Shown in pieces: positions 24,997 to 33,805 of a stretch of 64,000 bases of DNA. Each line of letters begins with the position of its first letter. Positions within the stretch are counted from its first letter, which is position 1. The stretch is taken from positions 62,001 through 126,000 of the forward strand of contig JBJMIG010000004.1 in NCBI GenBank assembly GCA_045806965.1, written 5' to 3'. Source of the stretch: DASYTH01 sp045806965 (GTDB lineage Bacteria; Actinomycetota; Actinomycetes; Mycobacteriales; Pseudonocardiaceae). A program made the translations under genes and the position numbers. The notes below the pieces were generated by a model. It did not search any database. It was not told where the DNA came from and was given only the letters and a program-made list of their open reading frames with translations.

Positions 24997-27687
24997 CTAA
25001 GGGACAGGTTCGGTGTCGGGCGCGACGGCGCGGACGATGTACTGGCCGGACAGGAGCCGGAGGGTCGCTCCGCTCGGGGTCGGCTCGACCTCGAGTACTC
25101 CCGCCGGCTCGACCAGCCGCACGCTGGTCGAGTCGGGCGTGGGGATCTGCAGGATTGCGGTGCAGCCGGGAGGCACCGTCGCGGTGACGGTGATCAGCCC
25201 GCCGGCGAGCGCCCAGCCGCAGGCGATCCGCCCGCGGACCGTGTCCTGCTCGGCCCGCGCCCAGGTGAGCCTGCCTCCCGGCAGCGGGCGAAGCAGCAGT
25301 TCGCGATATGCCACCGAGTCCGGCGTTTGGTCGATGCCGGCGACCCGGCCGAACAGCCAGTCGCCGATACTGCCGAGGCTGTAGTGGTTGAAGGAGTTCA
25401 TCGACGGCGACTGGAACCCGTTGTGCTCGGTCCAACCGTCCCAGCGTTCCCAGATCGTGGTGGCGCCGTGCCGGATCGAGTAGCCCCAGGACGGGAACTC
25501 CTCCTGGTGCAGCAGGGCATAGGCGAGTTCGGCCCGGCCGTGCTCGGTCAGCACCGGGCACAGTTGCGCGACGCCGACGAACCCGGTGGTCAGCCGGTTG
25601 CCCCGCTTCTCGATGTCGGCGGCCAGGTGCTCGACCGCCTCCGCGACCAGATCCTCGGGCAACAGTCCGAACGCCAGCGCCAGCAGGTAGCCGGTCTGCG
25701 TGCCACCGTCGACGCGGCCTTCGTCGTCCACATAGGACTCGATGAACGCGGCCCGGATCGCGGTGTGCAGGGCCCGGTGTTCGGCCGCGTCCTCGGGCCG
25801 GCCGAGGACCTCGGCGGCGTCGGCCACGATCTGAGCGCTGCGAGCGAAGTAGGCGGTCGACAGCACGTCTCGCGGAGTGCTGGCGTCGACCTGGAGCCAG
25901 TCGCCGTAGGCGTTTCCGGTACGGCGCCGCCAGCGCAGGTCGGGGTTGTGCCGGCGGATGTGTCCGACCCAGGCCACCATCGCGTCGAAACACCGCCGCA
26001 GCACGCGGCGGTCGCCATAGGTGCGCCACAGATGCCACGGGATGATCACGCCGGCGTCACCCCAGGCTGGTGCGGCCTCCCGGTCCATCGTGACCACGGG
26101 GGCGACGTCACGGAACGCGCCGTCACTGTCCTGCCCGTCCACCACGTCGCGCAGCCAGCGGGCGAAGAACGCGGACACGTCGGCGTTGCGGCTGGCGGAC
26201 GGAGCGAAGATCTGGGCATCGGCCAGCCAGCCGAGCCGTTCGTCGCGCTGCGGACAGTCGGTCGGCACCGCGACGAAGTTGCCCCGCTGGCCCCAGGTGA
26301 TGTTGGCCTGCAACCGGTTGACCAGATCATCGGAACACTCGAACTGCCCCGTCCATGGCGTGTCGCTGTGTACCACGCGCGCCGAGATGTCCTCTTCGGA
26401 CAGCGGCTCCGGGTAGTTGTCGATCTCGGCGTAGCGGAACCCGTGGCAGGTGAACTGCGGCTCGAACAACTCGATCCCACCGCCACCCGTCACGTGGACG
26501 TCGGTGGCCCGCGCGCGACGCAGGTTGGCCACGTACAACTCGCCGCCGTCGAGGACCTCGGCGTGCCGCACCGTGATCCGCCGCCCGGCCCCGGCACCCC
26601 GCACGGTAAGCCGGACCCGGCCGACCAGGTTCTGCCCGAAGTCGACGACGAACCGACCGGCTCCCTTGTCCTGGACGGTGACCGCCGCAAGCTCACCCGT
26701 GACCCGGATCGGGTGGTCGAGCTCGGCGACCAGCGGGCCCGGGTCCGGGTCCAGCACCGCGACCGGCCGGAAACCCTCGACGGTGCCGGGTTCGTCCCAG
26801 CCGGGTACGTGCTCGCGGGCGTCGACGTGCTGGCCCATCAGCAGGTCCGCGAACCGGATCGCTCCTGGTCGTTCGGCCCATCCGGCGTCGGTGGCCACCA
26901 CCAGCCGAGTGCCGTCGGCGAAGTCGACCACGAGTTGGGCGAGGAAGGCCGGCGCCGTCCCGTAGTGGTGGGCCGCCCGGCGCGGGTCGAAGCCGACGTA
27001 CCCACACCACCAACCGTCCGCGACGATGGCCGCGAGCACGTTGCTTCCCTGGCGCAGCAACGCGGTGACGTCATAGGTCTGGTACTGCAGCCGCCGGTGG
27101 TACTCCGTCCACCCCGGTGCCAGTTCGTGATCGCCCACCCGCGCTCCGTTGAGCCGAGGTTCGTAGACGCCGCGCGCGGTGGCATACAACCGGGCCCGCA
27201 CCGGTACCTGCTCCAGCTGGAACGCCCGGCGCAGGTACAACGGCGGCGAGCCGGCAGCGTGCTCGCCATCGCCCGGCGGATCGACCTGCGGCACCGTGTA
27301 CGGGTCGCGGCCGACCCACACGGCCACCCAGTCCGCACGGTGCGGCTGGCCGGTTTCGAACCAGCTCCGCGCCGTGCCCGCGCTGGCACCGGTCTCATCC
27401 CAGACCTCGACCCGCCAGTGGTACCGCGTGGCCGAGCGCAACACCGGGCCGTCCCACGGGATCAACAGCCCGTGGCCGGACTCCCGTTTGCCGCTGTCCC
27501 ACAGCACGCGGTCCGGATTGTCGAGGTCGTCGAGGCGCTCCGCGGCCGTGAGCCGGTAGGCACTCTGCGCCGCACCGGGCCGATCGCACTCGAGCTTCCA
27601 CGACAGCCTCGGGCGCGGCTCGTCGACCCCGAGCGGCTGGTGCCGCTGCTCGGTCTGCAGGCCGTATGGGCGCAGCATGCCGCTCAT
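24997..27687 (-). CDS. GH78 alpha-L-rhamnosidase
   Basis: 896 residues without a signal peptide. The N-terminal beta domains (RPRLSWKLECD, RYHWRVEVWDE, LYATARGVYEPRLNG) lead into the catalytic (alpha/alpha)6 barrel. The barrel has the GH78 catalytic block TDCPQRDERLGWLADAQIF, AYGDWLQVD, TTIWERWDGW and SFNHYSLGSIGDWL. A C-terminal domain follows. It removes rhamnose from imported glycosides in the cytoplasm. ATG 27687 overlaps the permease stop in ATGA. Confidence 0.92.
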   Translation of the reverse strand: MSGMLRPYGLQTEQRHQPLGVDEPRPRLSWKLECDRPGAAQSAYRLTAAERLDDLDNPDRVLWDSGKRESGHGLLIPWDGPVLRSATRYHWRVEVWDETGASAGTARSWFETGQPHRADWVAVWVGRDPYTVPQVDPPGDGEHAAGSPPLYLRRAFQLEQVPVRARLYATARGVYEPRLNGARVGDHELAPGWTEYHRRLQYQTYDVTALLRQGSNVLAAIVADGWWCGYVGFDPRRAAHHYGTAPAFLAQLVVDFADGTRLVVATDAGWAERPGAIRFADLLMGQHVDAREHVPGWDEPGTVEGFRPVAVLDPDPGPLVAELDHPIRVTGELAAVTVQDKGAGRFVVDFGQNLVGRVRLTVRGAGAGRRITVRHAEVLDGGELYVANLRRARATDVHVTGGGGIELFEPQFTCHGFRYAEIDNYPEPLSEEDISARVVHSDTPWTGQFECSDDLVNRLQANITWGQRGNFVAVPTDCPQRDERLGWLADAQIFAPSASRNADVSAFFARWLRDVVDGQDSDGAFRDVAPVVTMDREAAPAWGDAGVIIPWHLWRTYGDRRVLRRCFDAMVAWVGHIRRHNPDLRWRRRTGNAYGDWLQVDASTPRDVLSTAYFARSAQIVADAAEVLGRPEDAAEHRALHTAIRAAFIESYVDDEGRVDGGTQTGYLLALAFGLLPEDLVAEAVEHLAADIEKRGNRLTTGFVGVAQLCPVLTEHGRAELAYALLHQEEFPSWGYSIRHGATTIWERWDGWTEHNGFQSPSMNSFNHYSLGSIGDWLFGRVAGIDQTPDSVAYRELLLRPLPGGRLTWARAEQDTVRGRIACGWALAGGLITVTATVPPGCTAILQIPTPDSTSVRLVEPAGVLEVEPTPSGATLRLLSGQYIVRAVAPDTEPVP

Positions 27688-28505
27688 CCGCGCAGTCCTC
27701 CGGCGAAACCGTTGATGATGCTGCGTTGCAGCGCGAAGTAGACGACCAGGATCGGCACGATGCTGATCACCAGCGCGGCGAAGATCAGGTTCCAGTCCGA
27801 GACGTACTGCCCGACGAAACCGGAGATCGCGACCGGCATGGTCTGCTGGCCACTGCCGGACAGGTACAGCAACGGGGTGAAGAAGTCGTTCCACACGAAC
27901 ACCGCGTTGAGCACCAGCGCGGTCACGGTGACCGGCTTGAGCATGGGGAGCACCACGAACCGGAAGCCCTGCAACGGGGTGCAGCCGTCGATGAGCGCGG
28001 CGTCCTCGAAGTCCCTTGGCAGCGCGCGCAGGAACCCGACGTAGAGAAACACCGTGAACGGCACCTGCAAACCGGAGTAGAACAGCACCAGCGCCCACGG
28101 CGTGCCGAGCAGCCCGAGGTCGCGCATCGTCTGGTAGAGCGGCAACGCGGCGAGTTGGAACGGCAACAGCAGGCCCAGCATGATCAGCAGGAAGGTGCCC
28201 CTTGACCAGCGCGCGGTGACCCGGGCCAGCGGGTAGGCCGCCAGCGAGGACACGGCCAGCACGATCGCCACACTGACCGCGGTCACCACCACGCTGTTGG
28301 CCAGTGCGCCACCCAACCGGCCCTTTTCCCATGCCTGCGCGAAGTTCGCCAGGGTGGGCGATGTAGTCGGCCGCAGCGGCGACGAGGTGTCCGAAGGTGC
28401 CCGCACGGCCAGGTTCACCAGCACGTACACCGGGAAACCGACGGCAACGGCGACCGCGATCATCGCCAGTTCCAACCCGAACGTTCGGAGGCGATACCGG
28501 TTCAC
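27684..28505 (-). CDS. Carbohydrate ABC transporter permease, MalG/CUT1 type
   Basis: 273 residues with six membrane segments. The EAA loop is EDAALIDGCTPLQGFRFVVLP, near residue 190. It forms the translocation pore with the MalF-like partner, to which it is coupled by a four-base overlap. It ends in INGFAGGLRG, the common MalG-type C-terminus. Confidence 0.92.
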   Translation of the reverse strand: MNRYRLRTFGLELAMIAVAVAVGFPVYVLVNLAVRAPSDTSSPLRPTTSPTLANFAQAWEKGRLGGALANSVVVTAVSVAIVLAVSSLAAYPLARVTARWSRGTFLLIMLGLLLPFQLAALPLYQTMRDLGLLGTPWALVLFYSGLQVPFTVFLYVGFLRALPRDFEDAALIDGCTPLQGFRFVVLPMLKPVTVTALVLNAVFVWNDFFTPLLYLSGSGQQTMPVAISGFVGQYVSDWNLIFAALVISIVPILVVYFALQRSIINGFAGGLRG

Positions 28506-29464
28506 GGCGCGGCCCTCTTCTCGCCGCCGGCCAGTACGGCGTACTGCCCGGTCGAGACAACCGCCACGATGATCGTGAGCACCACCGCGAGCGCGACGCT
28601 GTAGCCGAACTCACCGAGAGTGAAGGCGTCCTTGTAGATCAGCGTCGAGAGCGTGTCCGTGGCGTGCCCCGGCCCGCCGCCGGTCAACGCATACACCTGG
28701 TCGAACAGCTTGATCCCGCCGATGATCGACAGCATCAGGTTGACCGTGAACGCCGGCGCCAGCAACGGTCGGGTCACCGACCAGAACCGCCGCACCGGCC
28801 CGGCCCCGTCCAGGTCCGCGGCCTCGTAGATCTCCCTCGGCACCGACTGCAATCCGGCCAGGAAGATCACCATCGAGTACCCGGCGAACTGCCACACGAT
28901 CACGGCCACCACCGACACCAACGCCAACTGCGGGTCACCCAGCCAGTCCTGCTGCCACGAGCCCAGCCCAGCCGCGCCAAGCAGGCTGTTGACCGCGCCG
29001 CCCGGACCGAGCAGGTTGCGCCACAGGTACGCGGTCACGATCGGAGTCACCACCGCCGGGGCGAACAGGAACACCCGTAACAGATGGCGCGACTTGATCG
29101 CGCTGTCGACACCGAGCGCCAGCAGCAACCCCAGTCCATTTTGGACTATTGTGATCGACACGGCGATCAGCAGCGTGTGTTCCACCGCCCGCGTCGCGTC
29201 GGCATCTCGGAGCAGGTCCGCGAAGTTGCGCAGGCCCACGAAGGAGAACGTGGGATCGAGCCCATCCCAGTCGGTGAACGCGAAATACACCCCGCGACCG
29301 CTCGGCACCAGCACCACGAACGCGAACAGCAGCATCGCCGGCAACGCGAACCACCACGGCGGGCCGGTCCGGCGGCGCTCGCGCGCGCTCGCGGGGCGGC
29401 GCTCGGGCGCGGCGACGGCCCGAACCGGAGGCTGCTTGTGCGGGGCAATGGTCACTGGCGGCAT
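28502..29464 (-). CDS. Carbohydrate ABC transporter permease, MalF/UgpA type
   Basis: 320 residues. A positively charged N-terminus (RERRRTGPP) is followed by about six membrane helices, with the EAA loop EIYEAADLDGAGPVRRFWSVT near residue 225. It is the first gene of the rhamnoside operon: permease-permease-GH78-binding protein-secreted GH78-like. The palindromic operator at 29475-29486 lies 11 bases before the start. Confidence 0.92.
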   Translation of the reverse strand: MPPVTIAPHKQPPVRAVAAPERRPASARERRRTGPPWWFALPAMLLFAFVVLVPSGRGVYFAFTDWDGLDPTFSFVGLRNFADLLRDADATRAVEHTLLIAVSITIVQNGLGLLLALGVDSAIKSRHLLRVFLFAPAVVTPIVTAYLWRNLLGPGGAVNSLLGAAGLGSWQQDWLGDPQLALVSVVAVIVWQFAGYSMVIFLAGLQSVPREIYEAADLDGAGPVRRFWSVTRPLLAPAFTVNLMLSIIGGIKLFDQVYALTGGGPGHATDTLSTLIYKDAFTLGEFGYSVALAVVLTIIVAVVSTGQYAVLAGGEKRAAP

Positions 29465-29474
29465 CTACCTCTTA

Positions 29475-29486
29475 TGAAACGTTTCA
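29475..29486. promoter_or_regulatory. Perfect LacI-family operator TGAAACGTTTCA
   Basis: A perfect 12-base palindrome sits next to the start of the first permease gene, a classic LacI/GalR-type site with central CG. Binding here would block transcription of the whole operon. Two related sites lie at 29579 and 29687. Confidence 0.72.
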
Positions 29487-29578
29487 ATCAATGGGCGGCT
29501 CGGGGCCCCAGCCGCCCAATCCGGCCGAGACCCCGATCCCCCTAACCGGCGTACACCGTTGCCGGCCGAACCGTGTGG

Positions 29579-29590
29579 GTAACGTTTTAC
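29579..29590. promoter_or_regulatory. Second LacI-type half-palindromic site GTAACGTTTTAC
   Basis: This imperfect palindrome shares the AACGTTTT core of the other two sites. Its position midway in the divergent region could allow DNA looping or promoter overlap. Inferred from sequence only. Confidence 0.5.
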
Positions 29591-29686
29591 AAAGGGTGCG
29601 GCCGACTGTAGGAGCCATCCTGCTGTGACGTCAAGAGGTCCTACGGACTACCGGGAGGTTACGGCTGGCTGTCCCCTACACTGCGA

Positions 29687-29698
29687 TCAACGTTTTAC
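29687..29698. promoter_or_regulatory. Third LacI-type site upstream of the regulator's own start
   Basis: ATCAACGTTTTA repeats the ACGTTTTA core seen at 29583-29589, 18 bases before the regulator's ATG. It suggests autoregulation. Confidence 0.5.
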
Positions 29699-29715
29699 AC
29701 GCTGAAGGAAGCCGC

Positions 29716-30750
29716 ATGCAGCCATTCGCACCGTCTCGGCGGATCACCATCGTCGACGTCGCCCGGCATGCTCAGGTGTCGACGACCGCCGTGTCCAAGG
29801 TGCTGCGCAACGCCTACGGCACGAGCGCGGCCATGCGGGCCAAGGTGCAGGCGGCGATCGCCGAACTGGGCTACCGCCCGCACGCGGGGGCCAGGGCCAT
29901 GCGCGGCCAGACCTACACCATCGGCGTGCTGCTGCCCGACCTGCGCAATCCGTTCTTCCCCGACATCCTCGACGGCGTCACCGAGTCGCTGCGCGACACC
30001 GACTACCAGGTCCTCCTCGGGCCGAGCCACTGCAACGGCGAGGAGGCGGAGGCGAGGGTCACCGATGCCATGATCGACCGCGGCATGGACGGCCTCATTC
30101 TCATCGCCCCCATGTCGCCGCGAACCCACCTCGAACGGATCGCCCGCACCGTGCCCACCGTGGTCGTCGGCCGGCACGGACACTCAACCGCCTACGACAC
30201 GGTAGTCGACGACGACACCGCCGGCGCCGCCCTCGTCGTCGACCACCTGGCCGCCCTCGGTCACCGCCACATCGCCCACATCGAACACCGCGAGTCCAAC
30301 CCCACCCGGCTCGCCGAGATGCCCAACGCCGTGCGCGCCGAGGGCTACCACCAAGCCATGCTGGCCAACGGCCTCGACGCCGACATCGTGTCCACCAGCT
30401 ACACTCGGGACGGCGGATACCTTGGCGTCCAACAACTCCTGGCCCGGCCACGCTGCCCGACCGCGGTCTTCGCCGGTGCCGACATCGTCGCCATGGGCGT
30501 CCTGGAAGCCCTCACCGAAGCCGGCCTGACCGTTCCCGGCGACATCTCCGTCGCCGGCTACGACAACACCGCGTTCGCCGCCCTCGGCCCGATCTCGCTC
30601 ACCAGCGTCGACCAGGCCGGCCGGCACATCGGCGCCACCGCCGCCAGACTCCTGCTCGACCGCATCGCCGACCGAGGCAGACCCACCGCGCAGGTCAAGA
30701 TCTCCCCGACCCTCGTCACCCGCCGCAGCACCGCCGCACCGCCGGGGTGA
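29716..30750 (+). CDS. LacI-family regulator of the rhamnoside operon
   Basis: 344 residues. The HTH reads ITIVDVARHAQVSTTAVSKVLRNAYGTS, the hinge ARAMRGQTYTIGVLLPD, then a ligand-binding domain with NPFFPDILDGV and the C-terminal ISVAGYDNTAFAALG. It is divergent from the sugar ABC/GH78 operon with three ACGTTT-core sites between. It is therefore the probable repressor of that operon and of itself. The inducer is probably a rhamnose-containing sugar. Confidence 0.9.
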   Translation: MQPFAPSRRITIVDVARHAQVSTTAVSKVLRNAYGTSAAMRAKVQAAIAELGYRPHAGARAMRGQTYTIGVLLPDLRNPFFPDILDGVTESLRDTDYQVLLGPSHCNGEEAEARVTDAMIDRGMDGLILIAPMSPRTHLERIARTVPTVVVGRHGHSTAYDTVVDDDTAGAALVVDHLAALGHRHIAHIEHRESNPTRLAEMPNAVRAEGYHQAMLANGLDADIVSTSYTRDGGYLGVQQLLARPRCPTAVFAGADIVAMGVLEALTEAGLTVPGDISVAGYDNTAFAALGPISLTSVDQAGRHIGATAARLLLDRIADRGRPTAQVKISPTLVTRRSTAAPPG

Positions 30751-30850
30751 TTCCGATCCACGCCAGCAGACCGCACCAGGTGACACCGGTCCGCCCGGCG
30801 GCCACCTTGTTGACGCCGGCCCGGCGGGAAACAGCCGGCGTGCGGTCCGC

Positions 30851-31243
30851 TCAGAACTGGTCGGCTCGGGTCAGCTCGCGCTCGAACGCATCCGCGTGGG
30901 CGACGACGAGCGTGAGTGGGCGCTCGAACTCCTCCTGGATACTGAGATCCGCCAGGGGCACGACGTGCTTGAGGAACGCGACGCCGTCCACCACCGCCGC
31001 GCCGCCGACGATCGTGGTAGCGGCGAGTTCGAGCAACCGTCGCAGGTCGATCTTGTCGGCCCAACCAACCGGCGACGAGATCTCGATCAATTCCGAACCA
31101 TCCGGACCGAGCACGTGGTGCACCGCCACCTGCTGCGTCCGGTTGTCCTCGGTGTCCAGCCGGAAGCGGAGCCAGCTCTCGGTCTCCTCCAGGACCTCAT
31201 ACCGCACCCGCACATAGTTGATCACGTCGATCCAGATGGTCAC
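30851..31243 (-). CDS. Conserved hypothetical protein
   Basis: A 130-residue product from GTG 31243, preceded by GAGAGG; upstream in-frame residues look non-coding. It begins TIWIDVINYVRVRYEVLEE and contains EDNRTQQVAVHHVLGPDGSEL, IDLRRLLELAATTIVGG and VPLADLSIQEEFERPL. It is soluble, alpha/beta and without a recognised catalytic motif. It lies next to the type VII toxin cassette on the opposite strand; a link is only positional. Confidence 0.5.
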   Translation of the reverse strand: MTIWIDVINYVRVRYEVLEETESWLRFRLDTEDNRTQQVAVHHVLGPDGSELIEISSPVGWADKIDLRRLLELAATTIVGGAAVVDGVAFLKHVVPLADLSIQEEFERPLTLVVAHADAFERELTRADQF

Positions 31244-31561
31244 CCTCGTCGCCTCTCGTCCGCCGAGCTTCGCACGGTCGAGCATCCCATGCGTGCCAGC
31301 CACGTTGAAGCGGCACCACGCTGACCGTGACGGGTGAACCGCGGCCCGAGCCGATGTTCGTGGAATTGGGGCGGGCGGCCGATCGCGGGCCGCCGGCGAG
31401 GAGAGCAAGGCTCGCGACCGGACCGCCTCGGCGCGTTGCTCGCCGCCGACCTCTTGGTGTAGTGGCCGGTCAGCGGCGAACGGACCGTGGCCCGGGAGAA
31501 CTTCCCGGCTAGTTGTTTCTTTCGGCTCGTGCCGCCGCCTCGTCACCTAGGCTGCTGATTT

Positions 31562-32041
31562 ATGGATGGGACAATCCTCGATCCGGACGGGGCGCGTGAG
31601 CATCTGGCCGCGTGGAAGGATCGGATCGACACAATGGCCCAGGACACCGAGGCGATGCGCCAGCGGCTGCAGGGTCTGAGCGTGACCGCGAGCGATCCGA
31701 ACGGGCTGGCCGAGGTGTCGATCGACTCGACCGGCGCGCTGGTCGGACTGCGGCTGACCGAGCGGATCGGCCGGGTGGCGCCGGAAGTCGTCGCGCAGAC
31801 GATCATGGCGACGCTTGGTGAGGCGAGGACCGAACTGGCCGACCAGGCCCAGGAGGTCATCGCGGACACCGTCGGCACGGAGTCGGTGGCGGCACGCGCG
31901 ATCGCGGAGAGCGTCGACCACCACCTCCGCCGCGATCTGGCCGGGGAAGGCGCCGAGCAGCCGGTCCGGCACGGCCACGCCGGTGCGGACGATGACGACG
32001 ACGATGACGACTACGACGCACTTTCCACACTTCGGCGGTGA
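31562..32041 (+). CDS. YbaB/EbfC-like protein of a type VII secretion toxin cassette
   Basis: 159 residues. The N-terminal helix MDGTILDPDGAREHLAAWK and the core LSVTASDPNGLAEVSIDSTGALVGLRL are typical of YbaB/EbfC-fold proteins that precede WXG/EspC genes in actinobacteria. The C-terminal tail is acidic (eight consecutive Asp). It may act as a chaperone or nucleoid-type partner; the role is not established. The next gene starts 3 bases after its stop. Confidence 0.75.
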   Translation: MDGTILDPDGAREHLAAWKDRIDTMAQDTEAMRQRLQGLSVTASDPNGLAEVSIDSTGALVGLRLTERIGRVAPEVVAQTIMATLGEARTELADQAQEVIADTVGTESVAARAIAESVDHHLRRDLAGEGAEQPVRHGHAGADDDDDDDDYDALSTLRR

Positions 32042-32044
32042 AGC

Positions 32045-32365
32045 ATGGGAGACCAATTCCACGTCGACATCCAGCAGCTGCGGACCCATGCGGACAACCT
32101 GCAGGCGGTCCGGCAGCGTTTTGACGCCGTGCAGAGCGCCAGCTCGCACATCGCGCACGACGGTCAGGCGTATGGGTTCCTCTGTGGGTGGATCTCCCAG
32201 GTGCTCGAGGGCCGGCACCAGAAACAGGACGAGTTGCTCGCCTACGTCGCGGAGAACCTTGACCTGGTCACCGGGGAGTTGGAGCTGACCGCGGACGCCT
32301 ACGACACCGTGGACAACGACGGCGCCGATCGCATCAGGCAGCTCGGAGTGGTGGAGCAGCAATGA
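32045..32365 (+). CDS. EspC-like ESX secretion-associated protein
   Basis: 106 residues. It starts FHVDIQQLRTHADNLQAVRQRF and continues as a helical hairpin with AYGFLCGWISQVLEG and a C-terminal YDTVDNDGADRIRQLG, matching the EspC family of WXG100-like proteins. It is expected to pair with the following scaffold protein for type VII export. The start of the next gene overlaps its stop by four bases. Confidence 0.8.
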   Translation: MGDQFHVDIQQLRTHADNLQAVRQRFDAVQSASSHIAHDGQAYGFLCGWISQVLEGRHQKQDELLAYVAENLDLVTGELELTADAYDTVDNDGADRIRQLGVVEQQ

Positions 32366-33063
32366 CCGACGGTTCCCTCGTCGCCCCGGTGCAGTCGACC
32401 CGCGAGGTGTGGACCGGGTCCAGCCTCGCCGACGGCGTCGAAGACCTGGTCGACGCGATCAAGAGCAAGAACTGGGTCAGCGGCGCGCTCGCCGGCGCCG
32501 GGCTTGCGGTGGAGGCCGCCGCCACGGTGCTGGATCCGTTCAGCGCGCTGCTGGCCAACGGGCTCGGCTGGGCCATGGAGTACTTCGAGCCGTTGCGGCA
32601 CGCGCTCGACGAACTGACCGGTATGCCGGACGTGGTCCAGTCACACGCCGCGACCTGGAACAACATGGCCACCGAGCTGTACGCCATGTCCCAGGATCTC
32701 GGCACCCATCTCCAGAACGATCTGCCGGCCTGGACCGGCGGGGCCGCCGACGGCTACCACGCCCTGATGGCCAACAACGTCGAGGCGATCGGCGGGTTGG
32801 CCGCGATCTCGGCCGGCATGGCGGCGGCCACCGAAGGCGCGGGGGGCCTGGTCCAGATGACCCGCGAGATCGTCCGCGACCTGATCGCCGACCTGGTGGC
32901 CAGGGTGATCGTGTGGGCCATCGAGGCGATCTTCGTGGTGACCATCCCGGTGATCGCGGCGCAGATCGTGGCGGCGGTGGCCAAGTGGGCCGGGCGAATC
33001 CTCAACTACACCACGTCACTGGTCGACAGCATCACCAACCTTTCCAAGCTGCTGGACGGATAG
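32362..33063 (+). CDS. WXG/PPE-like secretion scaffold of a polymorphic toxin
   Basis: 233 residues. The helical domain contains WNNMATELYAMSQDLGTHLQ and PAWTGGAADGYHALMANNV, a WXG-type turn (W-T-G-G). A hydrophobic region follows (VIVWAIEAIFVVTIPVIAAQIVAAVAKWA) that may help membrane transit. Such domains normally form the N-terminal part of ESX-exported toxins. Here it ends at TAG, in the same frame as the toxin gene that follows 6 bases later. Confidence 0.78.
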   Translation: MTDGSLVAPVQSTREVWTGSSLADGVEDLVDAIKSKNWVSGALAGAGLAVEAAATVLDPFSALLANGLGWAMEYFEPLRHALDELTGMPDVVQSHAATWNNMATELYAMSQDLGTHLQNDLPAWTGGAADGYHALMANNVEAIGGLAAISAGMAAATEGAGGLVQMTREIVRDLIADLVARVIVWAIEAIFVVTIPVIAAQIVAAVAKWAGRILNYTTSLVDSITNLSKLLDG

Positions 33064-33069
33064 CGCGAC

Positions 33070-33765
33070 ATGACTCCACGACCCAGGCGCCCAGGGGGCG
33101 GCGACGGCGATCCCCCGACCAGGCGCCCAGGGGGCGGCGACGGCGATACCCCGACCAGGCGGCCGGCGCAGCGGTCCGGCCGGGTCGACGCGTCGTCAAG
33201 TGTCTCAACCGCCCAACGGACGACCAGGGACATCGCTACCAGGGGCCGTCCAGGCAGCGCATCGGGCAACGGCCAGACGAACCATTCGGGGCGGCCCGAC
33301 GACCAGGGTTCCGGCGAACAGTCGAGCCGGCCGGAGTGGCTGCGGCAACGGATCGAGGAGGGCAACGAGTTCAATCGGCGGCGCGAGCCCTACTACGAGG
33401 ATCAGGGCGGCGCGAACGAGGTGCACGTCGAGCCGAGGTCCGAAAGGGGCCAGTACCCGCGCGTCGACTCCTATGTGCCCGGCGAGGAAATCGTCAGCCG
33501 GAAGCATACTCAGTTGGCGGACGTGCAAGAGGGCACGGCGGTTGGCTATCTGCGCGAACTTGCGAACACATATGGTCCGGGTACCATCGTCGCGGATACT
33601 CCGACCAATCGCCGTGATCTCGGTGGCGAGGCGATTGGTCATCCAATGGACGGGGACATGGTCCTCGAGGTCCCGGTGCAGAGAAACGGTGTCCCGCCGG
33701 CCGTGCTGGCCGAGGCGAGACGTTTGGGTATCATCATCAGGGACGAGAACGGTCATACCTACTAA
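33070..33765 (+). CDS. Polymorphic toxin with C-terminal restriction-endonuclease-fold-like domain
   Basis: 231 residues. The first 90 are a disordered Pro/Gly/Arg linker beginning with two 12-residue repeats (RRPGGGDGD-x-PT). The C-terminal 125 resemble secreted nuclease-like toxin tips: RVDSYVPGEEIVSRKHTQLAD, then YLRELANTYGPGTIVAD, MVLEVPVQRNGVPPAVL and IIIRDENGHTY. E-x-V-S-R-K and the downstream LEVPVQ could supply catalytic residues. Export probably depends on the preceding scaffold. The family assignment is from motif memory and needs a profile search. Confidence 0.7.
   Translation: MTPRPRRPGGGDGDPPTRRPGGGDGDTPTRRPAQRSGRVDASSSVSTAQRTTRDIATRGRPGSASGNGQTNHSGRPDDQGSGEQSSRPEWLRQRIEEGNEFNRRREPYYEDQGGANEVHVEPRSERGQYPRVDSYVPGEEIVSRKHTQLADVQEGTAVGYLRELANTYGPGTIVADTPTNRRDLGGEAIGHPMDGDMVLEVPVQRNGVPPAVLAEARRLGIIIRDENGHTY
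33083..33154 (+). repeat. Two tandem 36-bp repeats in the toxin linker
   Basis: The unit beginning CCAGGCGCCCAGGGGGCGGC at 33083 recurs at 33119 with one base change. It encodes the RRPGGGDGD linker repeat. Confidence 0.85.
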
Positions 33766-33805
33766 TATCGAGTTGACGACACAAAGCAACCGTGGATTCG
33801 GAGAT

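Noticed and set aside
25327..27741. 804-codon plus-strand frame over the GH78 gene
   Set aside because: Shadow; the minus strand has complete GH78 motifs.
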